DNA of 64,000 bases, from the NCBI RefSeq assembly GCF_001612725.1, contig NZ_BDAZ01000012.1, forward strand, positions 1 through 64,000, in the 5' to 3' direction. Both the position numbers and the translations under genes were made by a program. Of this stretch, positions 36,931 through 45,727 are shown piece by piece (position 1 is the stretch's first letter; every line of letters begins with the position of its first letter). The DNA comes from Nocardia anaemiae NBRC 100462 (GTDB lineage Bacteria; Actinomycetota; Actinomycetes; Mycobacteriales; Mycobacteriaceae). Under the pieces are notes generated by a model. That model saw only the letters and a list, made by a program, of their open reading frames with translations. It made no database searches and had not been told where the DNA came from.

Positions 36931-37616
36931 CGAGTGTTCTGATCGTCGAAGATGAGGAGTCGCTGGCCGATCCGCTCGCATTCCTGCTGCGCAAGGAGGG
37001 CTTCGAGGTCACCGTCGTCGGTGACGGACCGTCCGCGCTCGCCGAATTCGACCGCTCCGGCGCCGATATCGTGCTGCTCGACCTCATGCTGCCCGGTATG
37101 AGCGGCACCGATGTCTGCAAACAGCTGCGCACCCGCAGCGGCGTACCGGTGATCATGGTCACCGCACGTGACAGCGAGATCGACAAGGTGGTCGGCCTGG
37201 AACTCGGCGCCGACGACTACGTCACCAAGCCGTACTCCGCGCGCGAACTGATCGCCCGCATCCGGGCCGTGCTGCGCCGCGGCGCGGGCGATGAACTGGA
37301 CGGCGGCAATGAGAGCAATGTGCTCGAGGCCGGACCGGTCCGGATGGATGTCGATCGCCACACCGTGCACGTCAACGGCAGGCAGGTCACCCTGCCGCTG
37401 AAGGAATTCGATCTGCTCGAATATCTGCTGCGCAATTCCGGGCGAGTGCTGACCCGCGGCCAGCTGATCGACCGGGTCTGGGGCGCCGACTATGTCGGCG
37501 ACACCAAGACCCTCGACGTGCACGTCAAGCGGTTGCGCTCGAAGATCGAGGGCGATCCGGCCAAGCCGGAGCACCTCGTCACCGTCCGCGGCCTCGGCTA
37601 CAAGCTCGAGGCTTGA
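36927..37616 (+). CDS. regX3: Two-component response regulator RegX3
   Basis: 229-residue OmpR/PhoB-type regulator. The receiver domain has the acidic pocket (VEDEES), the phosphoacceptor in [19 protein letters not shown] and the lysine in [10 protein letters not shown]. The winged-helix DNA-binding domain spans ~130-229 ([44 protein letters not shown]). It is the partner of SenX3, translationally coupled to it (ATGA). The operon ends in a hairpin at 37651-37686; the phosphate-uptake genes are not in this window. Confidence 0.95.
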   Translation: MTSVLIVEDEESLADPLAFLLRKEGFEVTVVGDGPSALAEFDRSGADIVLLDLMLPGMSGTDVCKQLRTRSGVPVIMVTARDSEIDKVVGLELGADDYVTKPYSARELIARIRAVLRRGAGDELDGGNESNVLEAGPVRMDVDRHTVHVNGRQVTLPLKEFDLLEYLLRNSGRVLTRGQLIDRVWGADYVGDTKTLDVHVKRLRSKIEGDPAKPEHLVTVRGLGYKLEA

Positions 37617-37650
37617 CGGTCAGCGCTGGAGTAGAAGTTCCAACAAAGCC

Positions 37651-37686
37651 CAGCAACCGAGGCCCCGACAACCTCGGTGCTGCTGC
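37651..37686. terminator. Hairpin between regX3 and the DUF732-like gene
   Basis: ACCGAGG and CCTCGGT pair around CCCCGACAA, extended by CAGCA/TGCTG with small bulges. It sits in the 80 bp between convergent genes. Confidence 0.55.
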
Positions 37687-37695
37687 GTATCCGAA

Positions 37696-38028
37696 TCAGG
37701 GCAGGTAGACCCAGGTGGGGCCGATGCCGGGGACGTCCTGCTTGTGCAGGGTGATCCAGCCGAGATCGTCTTCCTGCATGCATTCGTAGACGTCGGCCGC
37801 GCTGGTGCCGCGGCACGCGATGGTGCGCGAGACCCCGTACGGGCTCATGATCAGGTTCTTGCCGTTCGCCTGGGCATTGATCGCCTCGGGGGTGTTGGCG
37901 GGCAGGAAGTCGGCGGTGAAATCGGCGTATTTGGCCGGGTCACCATTGGGTTCGGCATGTGCGGCACCGGTCAGTGCGGCGGTCGCGCCGAGCGCGATGG
38001 CGGTCAGGGTCAGGGCTTTCTTCAACAT
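37696..38028 (-). CDS. Secreted DUF732-like small protein
   Basis: 110-residue exported protein: signal peptide KKALTLTAIALGATAALTGAAHA with cleavage before EPNGDP, and a mature ~87-residue domain with two cysteines (TIACRGTSAADVYECMQ) likely forming a disulfide. The pattern fits the DUF732 family of small secreted actinobacterial proteins; function unknown. The ATG at 38028 starts at the signal peptide. It has no obvious operon partner and is probably monocistronic. Confidence 0.75.
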   Translation of the reverse strand: MLKKALTLTAIALGATAALTGAAHAEPNGDPAKYADFTADFLPANTPEAINAQANGKNLIMSPYGVSRTIACRGTSAADVYECMQEDDLGWITLHKQDVPGIGPTWVYLP

Positions 38029-38097
38029 GACCGCACATCCAACCCGATGTGAGTAAAGCTTGCATGGCGGGGAGGTGAATCGCCCGCTATGCAAACC

Positions 38098-38979
38098 TCA
38101 CGCGGACTGGTCGGCGATGGGTTGGTCGGATTTCATCCGATCGGCATGCACGGTCGCTGGATGGATCGCGATGAGGCCGAGTCCCTCGCGCCGCTTGCAG
38201 TGTCTGGCCAGCTCTTCGTAGGCGGGTGCGCCGAGCAATTCCTTCAGTTCGGGACCGTAGGACTGCCATACCGGACGGGCGCCGACGTGGGCGTCGGGGG
38301 AGCCGGAGCAGTACCAGTCCAGGTCTTCGCCGCCTGGACCCCAGCCGCGCCGGTCGTATTCGGTGATGGTCGTCTTCAGGATCTGCACGCCGTCCGGGCG
38401 CTCCACCCAGTCCTGAGTGCGCCGGATCGGCAGCTGCCAGCAGACATCTGGCTTCACCTCGAGCGGCTCGATGCCCTTGCGCAGCGCCATGGTGTGCAGC
38501 GCGCAGCCCACGCCGCCCTGGAAGCCGGGGCGGTTCAGGAAAATGCAGGCGCCGTCGAAGCGGCGGGTGCGCAGCGCGGGCTCGTCCTCGAGTTCGTCGA
38601 GCTCCAGATAACCCTTCTTGGTGATCTTGCCGTCGGCGTCGGTCGCCTCGTCCATCAGCTGCCAGTCGCTCGGTGTGAGCATTTTCACAGCATTGGTCAG
38701 GCGCTTGCGATCGTCCTTGTCGGAGAGGAACGCGCCGTGCGAGCAGCAGCCGTCATCGGGGCGGTCGCTCAGAATTCCCTGACAGGCCGGAGTTCCGAAG
38801 ACACACGTCCAGCGCGACAGCAGCCACGTCAAATCCGCGACGATCACATGCTCGTCGTTTGCCGGGTCCACGAACTCGATCCATTCGCGAGGAAAGTCGG
38901 GATCGACCTCCGGTGCCGGATCGATCTTCCCCGCTGGTCGGGGCCTCGTGGAGCCGCTGTTCGTTGCGCCTACCGTCAC
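38098..38979 (-). CDS. Conserved cysteine-rich protein (Rv0495c-like)
   Basis: 293-residue soluble protein conserved at this position in mycobacteria. Cysteines cluster at ~59-78 ([24 protein letters not shown]) and later ([40 protein letters not shown]), a pattern resembling metal-binding DUF3109-type proteins. Metal binding is inferred; no reaction is known. The GTG at 38979 is 8 nt from a bottom-strand TAGCGT (38988-38993), so the mRNA is probably leaderless. It is divergent from ppx with ~65 bp between starts. Confidence 0.82.
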   Translation of the reverse strand: MTVGATNSGSTRPRPAGKIDPAPEVDPDFPREWIEFVDPANDEHVIVADLTWLLSRWTCVFGTPACQGILSDRPDDGCCSHGAFLSDKDDRKRLTNAVKMLTPSDWQLMDEATDADGKITKKGYLELDELEDEPALRTRRFDGACIFLNRPGFQGGVGCALHTMALRKGIEPLEVKPDVCWQLPIRRTQDWVERPDGVQILKTTITEYDRRGWGPGGEDLDWYCSGSPDAHVGARPVWQSYGPELKELLGAPAYEELARHCKRREGLGLIAIHPATVHADRMKSDQPIADQSA

Positions 38980-39044
38980 ACTTCAGGACGCTAACAGTTC
39001 AGTCGCCTGGGCTAAAGGGCCGGTTCACCCAGTACCGTATTCAT

Positions 39045-40076
39045 GTGCGGCTTGGGGTACTCGATGTCGGAAGCAATACCGTCCACCTGCTTGTGGTGGA
39101 CGCCCATCGCGGTGGTCACCCGATGCCGATGAGCTCGACAAAGGCCACCCTCCGGCTATCGGAGAACATGGATTCCGACGGTCGCATCACCGTCCAGGGG
39201 GCCGAACGGCTGATCGCGACGGTCGCCGAATTCGCCAGTATCGCCGAGACTTCCCGCTGCGTGGAGCTGATGCCGTTCGCGACATCCGCGCTGCGTGAGG
39301 CCGCCAACTCCGATGAGGTACTGGCCAGGGTCCGCGCCGAAACCGGCGTCGAACTGCAGGTGCTCTCCGGTGTCGACGAGGCTCGGCTGACCTTCCTCGC
39401 CGTGCGCCGGTGGTACGGCTGGAGCGCGGGCCGGATCCTCAACCTCGATATCGGCGGCGGCTCACTGGAAATGACCAACGGTGGCGACGAGGAGCCCGAT
39501 CTCGCGGTCTCGCTGCAACTGGGCGCCGGACGGTTGACCAGAGAGTGGCTGCGCGAGGATCCGCCGGGCAAACGCCGCATCGCGGTGCTGCGCGATTGGC
39601 TCGACGCGGAACTCGTCGCACCCGCGAAACAGCTGCTGGACGTCGGTAAACCGGATCTGGCGGTCGGCACCTCGAAGACGTTTCGGTCGCTTGCCCGATT
39701 GACCGGAGCGGCACCGTCTTCGGCCGGGCTTCGGGTGCGCCGTACACTCACCAGCTCAGGTCTGCGCCAACTGATTGCCTTCATCTCGAGAATGACGGCG
39801 GCGGACCGTGCAGAATTGGAAGGCGTAAGTTCCGATCGGTCACAGCAATTGGTGGCTGGCGCATTGGTCGCGGAGGCGAGTATGCGGGCACTATCGCTGG
39901 ATACCCTCGAGATTTGTCCGTGGGCACTGCGCGAGGGGCTCATCTTGCGCAAACTGGATACCGATATGAACGGCGGACCGAGGGCTACGGCATTGCCGGG
40001 TGTCGTCGTGGAAGCGAGCGGTAAGCCGGTGCCCGGTGGCGGTTTATCGGGCCCGATCGAAACGGTGTCGTCATGA
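39045..40076 (+). CDS. ppx: Exopolyphosphatase / pppGpp phosphatase (Ppx/GppA family)
   Basis: 343-residue member of the ASKHA-fold Ppx/GppA family, which releases phosphate from polyphosphate or converts pppGpp to ppGpp. Both phosphate-binding loops are present (GVLDVGSNTVHLLVVD and LNLDIGGGSLEM), plus the family Glu region PFATSALREAAN. Short form without a C-terminal HD domain, as in Rv0496. TACCGT (39033-39038) ends 6 nt before the GTG, indicating a leaderless message. It follows senX3-regX3 within 1.5 kb, fitting a phosphate-homeostasis neighbourhood, and is coupled to the next gene by ATGA. Confidence 0.92.
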   Translation: MRLGVLDVGSNTVHLLVVDAHRGGHPMPMSSTKATLRLSENMDSDGRITVQGAERLIATVAEFASIAETSRCVELMPFATSALREAANSDEVLARVRAETGVELQVLSGVDEARLTFLAVRRWYGWSAGRILNLDIGGGSLEMTNGGDEEPDLAVSLQLGAGRLTREWLREDPPGKRRIAVLRDWLDAELVAPAKQLLDVGKPDLAVGTSKTFRSLARLTGAAPSSAGLRVRRTLTSSGLRQLIAFISRMTAADRAELEGVSSDRSQQLVAGALVAEASMRALSLDTLEICPWALREGLILRKLDTDMNGGPRATALPGVVVEASGKPVPGGGLSGPIETVSS

Positions 40077-41770
40077 GTGAGGATTCCAAGCAGCTATCGG
40101 TTGCCGAGCTGCTGGCACGCAACGGCCAGCAGGGCGCGGCATCCCCCGGTGGCGGCGGACGGCGGCGGCGCAGTGGGCGCGGCATCTCGGTGGCCGAGCT
40201 GACCGGCGATCTGCCCGCCATACCGGTCGGCGGCGGTGGTGGCCATTCCGCGCACGCCGCACCCGACGATGACGAACCGGCGTACGAACCACCCGCGTAC
40301 GAAGCCAACGGGTACGACGCGTCGGGGTACCAACCTTCCGGTTTCCAGTCGAGCGGGTACGCGTCCGGTTTCGAAACGCCTGCGCCGGAACCCACTTCGT
40401 ATGCAGCGCCGGATCCGGCGCCCTACGCCGCACCCGACTTACCCAACTACTCGCCGATGTCGGGGCCGATCACCCGATACGACCCGCTCTCGGCCTACGC
40501 CGCTCCGGAGGCACCGGCCGACCCGTTGCCCGCGCCGGGATATTCGAGCCGGATCATGCCGGGGCGGGAAATGCCGGGCGCGGATTCGTCGCGGCATGCC
40601 GCGGCCGCCGATCCGCTGTCCGCGCCGATATCGGATCTGTACGCCCCCCGCCCCGACCCGTATGCCCCGGCCCAGGATCCGTATACCCCGGCACCTGATC
40701 CGTATGCGCGGAACCCGCTCGCAGATGGCGCTTCGGCGGTCGGCTCCGGCCGCACCGGCCGCAGACGCAGGCATGCCGAACCGGAGGAAGAGACCACCGA
40801 CGTACAGCCGCTGCGCGATCTCGGCCGTGGCATCGGCGCCCCGCCCGAAAGCCCGCCGAACGGCTCGAGATCCGGCGGTCGTGCCGCCCGCAGACGCGCG
40901 GCGGAGGCAGCCGAAGCCGAGGCAAATAATGCCGGACCTTCGACCGCGCCATGGTCGCCGTCCACCAATGGCTTCGCCCCGGAATCCGCGCCGATGCCGA
41001 TGTCCCCGCTGCCCGACGGTCCATCGCGCGGCGCCTATCCCGAGCCGCCGGATCAGCGAAGATCCGCACGCCGTGACGGTCCGGCCGATGGCGCTCTGCC
41101 CGCCTGGTCGGCGCGAAGAAACGTCCCGCCTAAGAACAACGTGCCGCCCGAAGCCGAGAGCGTCCCGACGGCCGCGTGGTCACTGGCCAGCCAGGATCAA
41201 CAGCTGGTTTCCGGCCAGACCGTGGCGGGCGACCTGCTACGCGACGAAGTCGAACGTGCCGAGGCCCAACGGGCGAACGGGCGTGCGGCCGAACGCAACG
41301 GACGTGGTCGACGCGGCCGATCGACGCCCGAACCGGATGAGGTGTACGACGGTCTGACCGATGTGTACGAACCGTTCCCGACCGGCGATGTCCTGGACGA
41401 CGATGAGGATTTCGACGGCGACGATGTCGATTCGGACCATTCGTTCGCCTCGCGCTTGTCCCCGAGACGCGCTCGCTCGCGGATCGCGCGCAAGTCCGAA
41501 TACGACGCCAATCGCCGACAGTGGATGATTCTCGGCGGTCAGAGCACCGGCGCAGCGGTCGCCGGAATGTTGCTGTTCAAGGGTTTCGAGCGCATGTGGG
41601 AAATGCTGCCCTGGGTGGCACTGTGCCTGGCGATGATCGTGATCCTGGGCCTGGTGGCACTGGTGCGAATACTGCGGCGCACCGATGACATCCTCAGCAC
41701 GGTGATAGCCGTCGTCGTCGGCATCTTTGTCACCCTGGGACCGCTAGCCTTTCTACTCAGTACGAACTGA
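40073..41770 (+). CDS. Large disordered membrane protein (Rv0497-like)
   Basis: 565-residue protein whose first ~460 residues are low-complexity and disordered, with Pro/Tyr/Asp-rich near-repeats (DPYAPAQDPYTPAPDPYARN) and scattered basic clusters (RRRRSGRG, GRRRRHAE). Only the C-terminal ~100 residues look folded: a basic juxtamembrane segment and three hydrophobic stretches (GAAVAGMLLFKG, LPWVALCLAMIVILGLVALVRIL, TVIAVVVGIFVTLGPLAFLL). The motif SVAEL occurs twice near the N-terminus. Rv0497 is ~310 residues, so the disordered part is expanded here. Start overlaps the ppx stop (ATGA). A role in envelope organisation is possible but unproven. Confidence 0.85.
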   Translation: MSEDSKQLSVAELLARNGQQGAASPGGGGRRRRSGRGISVAELTGDLPAIPVGGGGGHSAHAAPDDDEPAYEPPAYEANGYDASGYQPSGFQSSGYASGFETPAPEPTSYAAPDPAPYAAPDLPNYSPMSGPITRYDPLSAYAAPEAPADPLPAPGYSSRIMPGREMPGADSSRHAAAADPLSAPISDLYAPRPDPYAPAQDPYTPAPDPYARNPLADGASAVGSGRTGRRRRHAEPEEETTDVQPLRDLGRGIGAPPESPPNGSRSGGRAARRRAAEAAEAEANNAGPSTAPWSPSTNGFAPESAPMPMSPLPDGPSRGAYPEPPDQRRSARRDGPADGALPAWSARRNVPPKNNVPPEAESVPTAAWSLASQDQQLVSGQTVAGDLLRDEVERAEAQRANGRAAERNGRGRRGRSTPEPDEVYDGLTDVYEPFPTGDVLDDDEDFDGDDVDSDHSFASRLSPRRARSRIARKSEYDANRRQWMILGGQSTGAAVAGMLLFKGFERMWEMLPWVALCLAMIVILGLVALVRILRRTDDILSTVIAVVVGIFVTLGPLAFLLSTN

Positions 41771-41783
41771 GCAGGGAGCGGCT

Positions 41784-42776
41784 GTGGGGAACATCGGGCA
41801 GGCGGACGACACCAGAACGGCGAGCGCGGCCAGGGGGCGCGCTCCCGATCCCGACATACGCACCGAACCGCATTCGCCGGTCGAGGCGGCGGGTGGATCC
41901 GGTGGTCAGCAGATTCTCGTCGGTCTCTCGACGGCCTCGGTATATCCGCAGAACACCGAGTCGGCATTCCGTTACGCGGCCGAAATCGGTTACGACGGTA
42001 TCGAATTGATGGTCTGGGCCGAACCGGCCAGCCAGAGCATCGCCGCGATCCAGGCCTACTCCCGCAAATACGGGGTGCCGGTGCTGGCGATCCACGCACC
42101 GTGTCTGCTGATCTCGCAGCGGGTGTGGGGTTCGGATCCGGTGGCCAAACTGGAGCGCAGTGTGCGCACCGCCGAGGCGCTCGGCGCGGGCACCGTGGTG
42201 GTGCATCCGCCGTTCCGCTGGCAGCGCAGGTATGCGCAGGGCTTCGCCGATCAGGTGGCCGAGTTGGAGGAGCACAGCCACGTCATCGTGGCGGTGGAGA
42301 ATATGTTCCCCATGCGCGCGGACACCCTCTTCGGCCGCAAAACCGGCTCGGCGAAGCGGCTGGAGCGCCGCGGCGGACCCGGTCCCGGTGTGACGGCCTT
42401 CAGTCCGTCCTACGATCCGACCGATACCGGATTCCGGCACTACACCCTCGATATCTCCCATACCGCGACCGCGGGCGCCGATCCGCTCGCGCTGGCCGCG
42501 CGGATGGGCACAGGCCTCGCGCACCTGCATCTCGCCGACGGCCGTGGTGCGGCGCACGACGAGCACCTGGTGCCGGGCGAGGGCACCCAGCCCTGCGTCG
42601 AACTGTGCGCGGCCCTGCTGCGGTCGGGTTTCGCCGGTCATGCGGTCGCCGAGATCAATACCCAGAACGCCCGCACCACCCAAGGCCGCGCGGGCATGTT
42701 GAACCGCACGCTCGAGTTCGCCAGGACACATCTCAACGCACCCGCTCCGGCCCCGACGCACGCCAGCCAGCTGTGA
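41784..42776 (+). CDS. Sugar phosphate isomerase/epimerase-like TIM-barrel protein (Rv0498-like)
   Basis: 330-residue protein of the xylose-isomerase-like TIM-barrel superfamily (AP endonuclease 2 type). After a disordered ~45-residue N-terminus come VGLSTASVYPQNTESAFRYA, IELMVWAE, LAIHAPCLL, VVVHPPF, VAVENMFP and the metal-site candidates LDISHTATAGADP and HLHLADGRG, VAEINTQN. The substrate is unknown. GTG start with AGGGAG ~7 nt upstream, 13 bp after the Rv0497-like gene, so probably the same operon. Confidence 0.85.
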   Translation: MGNIGQADDTRTASAARGRAPDPDIRTEPHSPVEAAGGSGGQQILVGLSTASVYPQNTESAFRYAAEIGYDGIELMVWAEPASQSIAAIQAYSRKYGVPVLAIHAPCLLISQRVWGSDPVAKLERSVRTAEALGAGTVVVHPPFRWQRRYAQGFADQVAELEEHSHVIVAVENMFPMRADTLFGRKTGSAKRLERRGGPGPGVTAFSPSYDPTDTGFRHYTLDISHTATAGADPLALAARMGTGLAHLHLADGRGAAHDEHLVPGEGTQPCVELCAALLRSGFAGHAVAEINTQNARTTQGRAGMLNRTLEFARTHLNAPAPAPTHASQL

Positions 42777-42885
42777 CGCCGCACCGATCTGTCGGCACAG
42801 GGGAATTCCGACCACGAATCGCTTCGTTCTACGCTGTACGAACGCCGCGTCTCGCCGACGCGGCCGACCGACGACAGGAGTGACG

Positions 42886-43767
42886 ATGCCGGAGCTGACC
42901 GCCGAACTCGAGCAGGCCATCACCACGGACGCACCCTTCAGCCGGGTGTGCGCCCTGACCGAACTGCTGTCGGCTGACCCGGATAGCGGCCGCTACCTGG
43001 GCATCATCGACAAAATCTGGACCATCGGTCCGAAGGTGCACGGCGGCACCATGGTCGCGGCGAGCGCGGCCGCGGCCACCCGCTGGCTGCGCGCCTCCGA
43101 TCCGGCCCTGGTCGCCATGGCGCCCATCGCGGCGAGCTCCGATTTCCTCGGCGCACCCGAGCCGGGCGAGGTCGAGTACGAGGTGCACATCCGCAAGGTC
43201 GGCCGCCAGATCTGCCTGGTCGATGTGAACCTGATCCAGAGCGGGCGCACGCTGGTGCGCACCGCGTTCACCTTCGGTCATCTCGACGATGCCGACCCGA
43301 TCTACGCGCAGCAGCACGCCGATATGCCGATCGAACCGCCCGCCGACGCCGTCGGCTACCGGGATTCCTCGATGGGCAAGCTCGTGCATGTGGCGCGCGG
43401 CGCCGACCTGTTCATCGACCGGGAGTGGGCCCGATTCCTCGACGGCGCGAAAGGTGAACCGCGCCTGCGTCTTTGGATGCGTCCGTTCGACGGCGACCAG
43501 CAGGATTCGGATATCGCCATGTACTTCGCGATCATGTCCGCCGATATGAGCCCGCCGGTCCCGGCGAACCTCGGCCAGTTCGGTTGGGCTCCCACGGTTC
43601 AGATGACCACCTACCTGCGCCGCCGCCCGGCCCCAGGCTGGCTGCGCATCATCGCGACCAGCCACGAGGTCGGCGAGCGCATGTTCGACGAGGACCAGCT
43701 GGTCATCGACTCCACCGGCGCCGTGGTGGCACAGAGCCGTCAATTGGCCCTTGTGCCGCAGCGCTGA
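42886..43767 (+). CDS. Thioesterase-like double-hotdog protein (Rv0499-like)
   Basis: 293-residue protein with the tandem hotdog layout of TesB-type acyl-CoA thioesterases: GPKVHGGTMVAASAAAATRWL (first helix, with the hotdog His-Gly-Gly), VEYEVHIRKVGRQICLVDVNLIQSGR, and a C-terminal repeat ending TSHEVGERMFDEDQLVIDSTGAVVAQSRQLAL. Likely hydrolyses acyl-CoA thioesters; chain preference unknown. The ATG at 42886 is chosen since GGAG lies 5 nt before it, too close to the alternative GTG at 42880. Confidence 0.83.
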   Translation: MPELTAELEQAITTDAPFSRVCALTELLSADPDSGRYLGIIDKIWTIGPKVHGGTMVAASAAAATRWLRASDPALVAMAPIAASSDFLGAPEPGEVEYEVHIRKVGRQICLVDVNLIQSGRTLVRTAFTFGHLDDADPIYAQQHADMPIEPPADAVGYRDSSMGKLVHVARGADLFIDREWARFLDGAKGEPRLRLWMRPFDGDQQDSDIAMYFAIMSADMSPPVPANLGQFGWAPTVQMTTYLRRRPAPGWLRIIATSHEVGERMFDEDQLVIDSTGAVVAQSRQLALVPQR

Positions 43768-43932
43768 ACGCGCCCGTTCGGAAGAAACGCAACACCTGGT
43801 TTCGCGAGCACATCGGTAACTCATCGGGTACGCCCAGAAATCGTCCACTCGACACCCGCCGGCCCGGTACGCAAAGTTGCGTGGCACCTACGGCCGGCAA
43901 AAGGCTCGGGGAGGCGGGCTAGCCTTGAGATC

Positions 43933-44769
43933 ATGACGAGAGTTGCGGTGATCGGTGGCGGTCGCATCGGGGAGGCGTTGATCGCCGGATTGCTCGAATC
44001 CGGCCGGGCGGCGAAGGATCTGGTCGTCGTCGAGACGCATGCCGATCGGGCCGAACTCATCGGCGATCGCTTCGGCGTGCGGGTCACCGATTCGATCGCG
44101 GACGCGATCGTCGGCGCGGATGTCCTGGTCATCGCCGTCAAACCGGGTGATGTGGATACGGTGCTGACCCAGTTGGGCAAGGCCGAACTCGACGCCGATC
44201 GCGATCAGATCCTGGTTTCGCTGGCGGCGGGTGTGCCGACGGCGCGGCTGGAGAACAAGCTGCCCGCCGGTTTCCCGGTGGTGCGGGTGATGCCGAATAC
44301 CCCGATGCTGGTCGGCCAGGGCATGAGTGTGCTCGCACCGGGACGCTACGCGCGGTCGGAACAGCTGGCCCAGGTGACCGAGCTGCTCGCCGCGGTAGGC
44401 AAGGTGGCGACCGTGACCGAGGCGCAGATGGATGCGGTGACCGCGGTCTCGGGTTCCGGCCCCGCGTACTTCTTCCTGGTGGCCGAGGCGATGATCGATG
44501 CCGGTGTCGGGCTCGGCCTGACGCGCGACGTCGCCTCCGAACTCGTGGTGCAGACCATGCTCGGTTCGGCCGCGCTGCTCGAGAGCTCCGGACAGACCGC
44601 CGCCGAGCTGCGCGCCGCCGTGACATCACCGGCGGGCACGACCGCCGCCGCCGTGCGCGAATTGGAGCGCGGCGGGGTGCGCTCGGCCTTCCTGGAGGCT
44701 TTGCACGCGGCGAAGCACCGGTCCGCCGAACAGGGGGCGAACGACGGTGCGGGCGGCAGCGCTTCCTAG
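43933..44769 (+). CDS. proC: Pyrroline-5-carboxylate reductase ProC
   Basis: 278-residue NAD(P)H enzyme for the last step of proline synthesis. N-terminal Rossmann motif RVAVIGGGRIGEALIAGLL, VRVMPNTPMLVGQGM, and the C-terminal substrate-binding signature DAVTAVSGSGPAYFFLVAEAM and VTSPAGTTAAAVRELERGGVR are intact. TAGCCT (43920-43925) lies 7 nt before the ATG, marking a leaderless transcript. It is followed by the excisionase-like regulator gene, as in Rv0500-Rv0500A. Confidence 0.95.
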   Translation: MTRVAVIGGGRIGEALIAGLLESGRAAKDLVVVETHADRAELIGDRFGVRVTDSIADAIVGADVLVIAVKPGDVDTVLTQLGKAELDADRDQILVSLAAGVPTARLENKLPAGFPVVRVMPNTPMLVGQGMSVLAPGRYARSEQLAQVTELLAAVGKVATVTEAQMDAVTAVSGSGPAYFFLVAEAMIDAGVGLGLTRDVASELVVQTMLGSAALLESSGQTAAELRAAVTSPAGTTAAAVRELERGGVRSAFLEALHAAKHRSAEQGANDGAGGSAS

Positions 44770-44960
44770 CCATTTCGGGCGGGCGTCGATCAAACATCGT
44801 GCGACCATGGGGTGACCGGTCGGTTCCCCGCGTGTAAACCGGATTTCTCACACCCGTCGCAGTAATCCCACTGGTCCCGCTAAGCTTCAAGGAGCACGTG
44901 CGTGTCTGTTCCGCCGGTGGGGAAGCCGGCGGCGCGGACGTGCCGGAGGTCAGTGGTGCG

Positions 44961-45266
44961 ATGATGTCTAACAAGATGTCTGCGAATAGTTCAGGGACGT
45001 CGCCAGGAAGTTCCGGACCATCGGGTGGCCGGGCTAACTCCCGGACTCAAGGCGGTTCGGCGGCTCCGACGCAATCAGTGCTCGGCGGAGGTACTCAGTT
45101 CCTCACCGTCGCCGAGGTTGCGAATCTTATGCGGGTATCCAAGATGACGGTCTATCGGCTGGTGCACTCGGGTGAGTTGCCCGCCGTACGCGTGGGTCGC
45201 TCGTTCCGGGTGCATGCCAAGGCGGTGCACGACTATCTGGAGACGTCCTACTTCGACGCCGGATGA
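44961..45266 (+). CDS. Excisionase/MerR-like HTH protein (Rv0500A-like)
   Basis: About 101 residues. A Ser/Gly-rich disordered N-terminus is followed by a compact winged HTH of the excisionase (helix-turn-helix_17) family: FLTVAEVANLMRVSKMTVYRLV, then GELPAVRVGRSFRVHAKAVHDYLE. Despite the name, these conserved actinobacterial proteins are not phage-linked and probably regulate or bind DNA. The double ATG at 44961/44964 has GGAGG 11 nt upstream; an upstream GTG at 44898 is possible. It lies 168 bp before the bS22 gene, a conserved neighbour. Confidence 0.85.
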   Translation: MMSNKMSANSSGTSPGSSGPSGGRANSRTQGGSAAPTQSVLGGGTQFLTVAEVANLMRVSKMTVYRLVHSGELPAVRVGRSFRVHAKAVHDYLETSYFDAG

Positions 45267-45434
45267 GGCGGTTTTATCAGCTCGAGGGTGTCCCGGTAGG
45301 ATGAACCCTCGGTTCGTGTGCGCCTGTCGGCGGCACCGCTTTGTGGTGTCCGGTGCCAGCTGGCGGCGCGGACGCTGAAATAGGCGTACGTGATTGGCGT
45401 GCGCGCCGAGTAGAGAGAACGCGAGGACAACCCT

Positions 45435-45536
45435 ATGGGTTCTGTGATCAAGAAGCGCCGCAAGCGCATGTCGAAGAAGAAGCACCGCAAGCTGCTTCGC
45501 CGCACGCGTGTTCAGCGGCGCAAACTCGGCAAGTGA
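45435..45536 (+). CDS. Small ribosomal subunit peptide bS22 (AURKAIP1/COX24-like)
   Basis: A 33-residue, extremely basic peptide ([20 protein letters not shown] at the start, ending RRKLGK). It matches the tiny actinobacterial AURKAIP1/COX24-domain protein identified as bS22 in the mycobacterial 30S subunit structure, and occupies the same place as Rv0500B. ATG preceded by GAGG ~9 nt upstream. A strong intrinsic terminator with a U-run follows at 45559, so it ends the proC-side transcription unit. Confidence 0.92.
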
Positions 45537-45558
45537 GTCGCTGCGCGTTAGCTGAGGG

Positions 45559-45592
45559 GCCCGTCACCGAATGGTGGCGGGCTTTTCTTTTT
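45559..45592 (+). terminator. Intrinsic terminator with U-run after bS22
   Basis: GCCCGTCACC and GGTGGCGGGC form a 10-bp stem (one G-U pair) around GAAT, followed by TTTTCTTTTT. It is the only classic rho-independent terminator with a clear U-tract in the window. Confidence 0.9.
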
Positions 45593-45727
45593 GAAACAGA
45601 ATATTTTGAAAGTTGCTCATGTATCAGGTGACTGAAGTCATCGTTAGAACCTGGTTAATACCCTCTGCGTATCGGAGTCGACCGGCTACTCTGGTACCGC
45701 GGTAAACAGAATTGGGGGCTGTCACAG

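Noticed and set aside
39023..39029. GTTCACC before ppx as a PHO box
   Set aside because: No second repeat at 11-nt spacing on either side, so it is a lone heptamer.
44961..45266. Excisionase-like gene as a sign of a mobile element
   Set aside because: It is a conserved actinobacterial core gene between proC and bS22, with no integrase or attachment site nearby.
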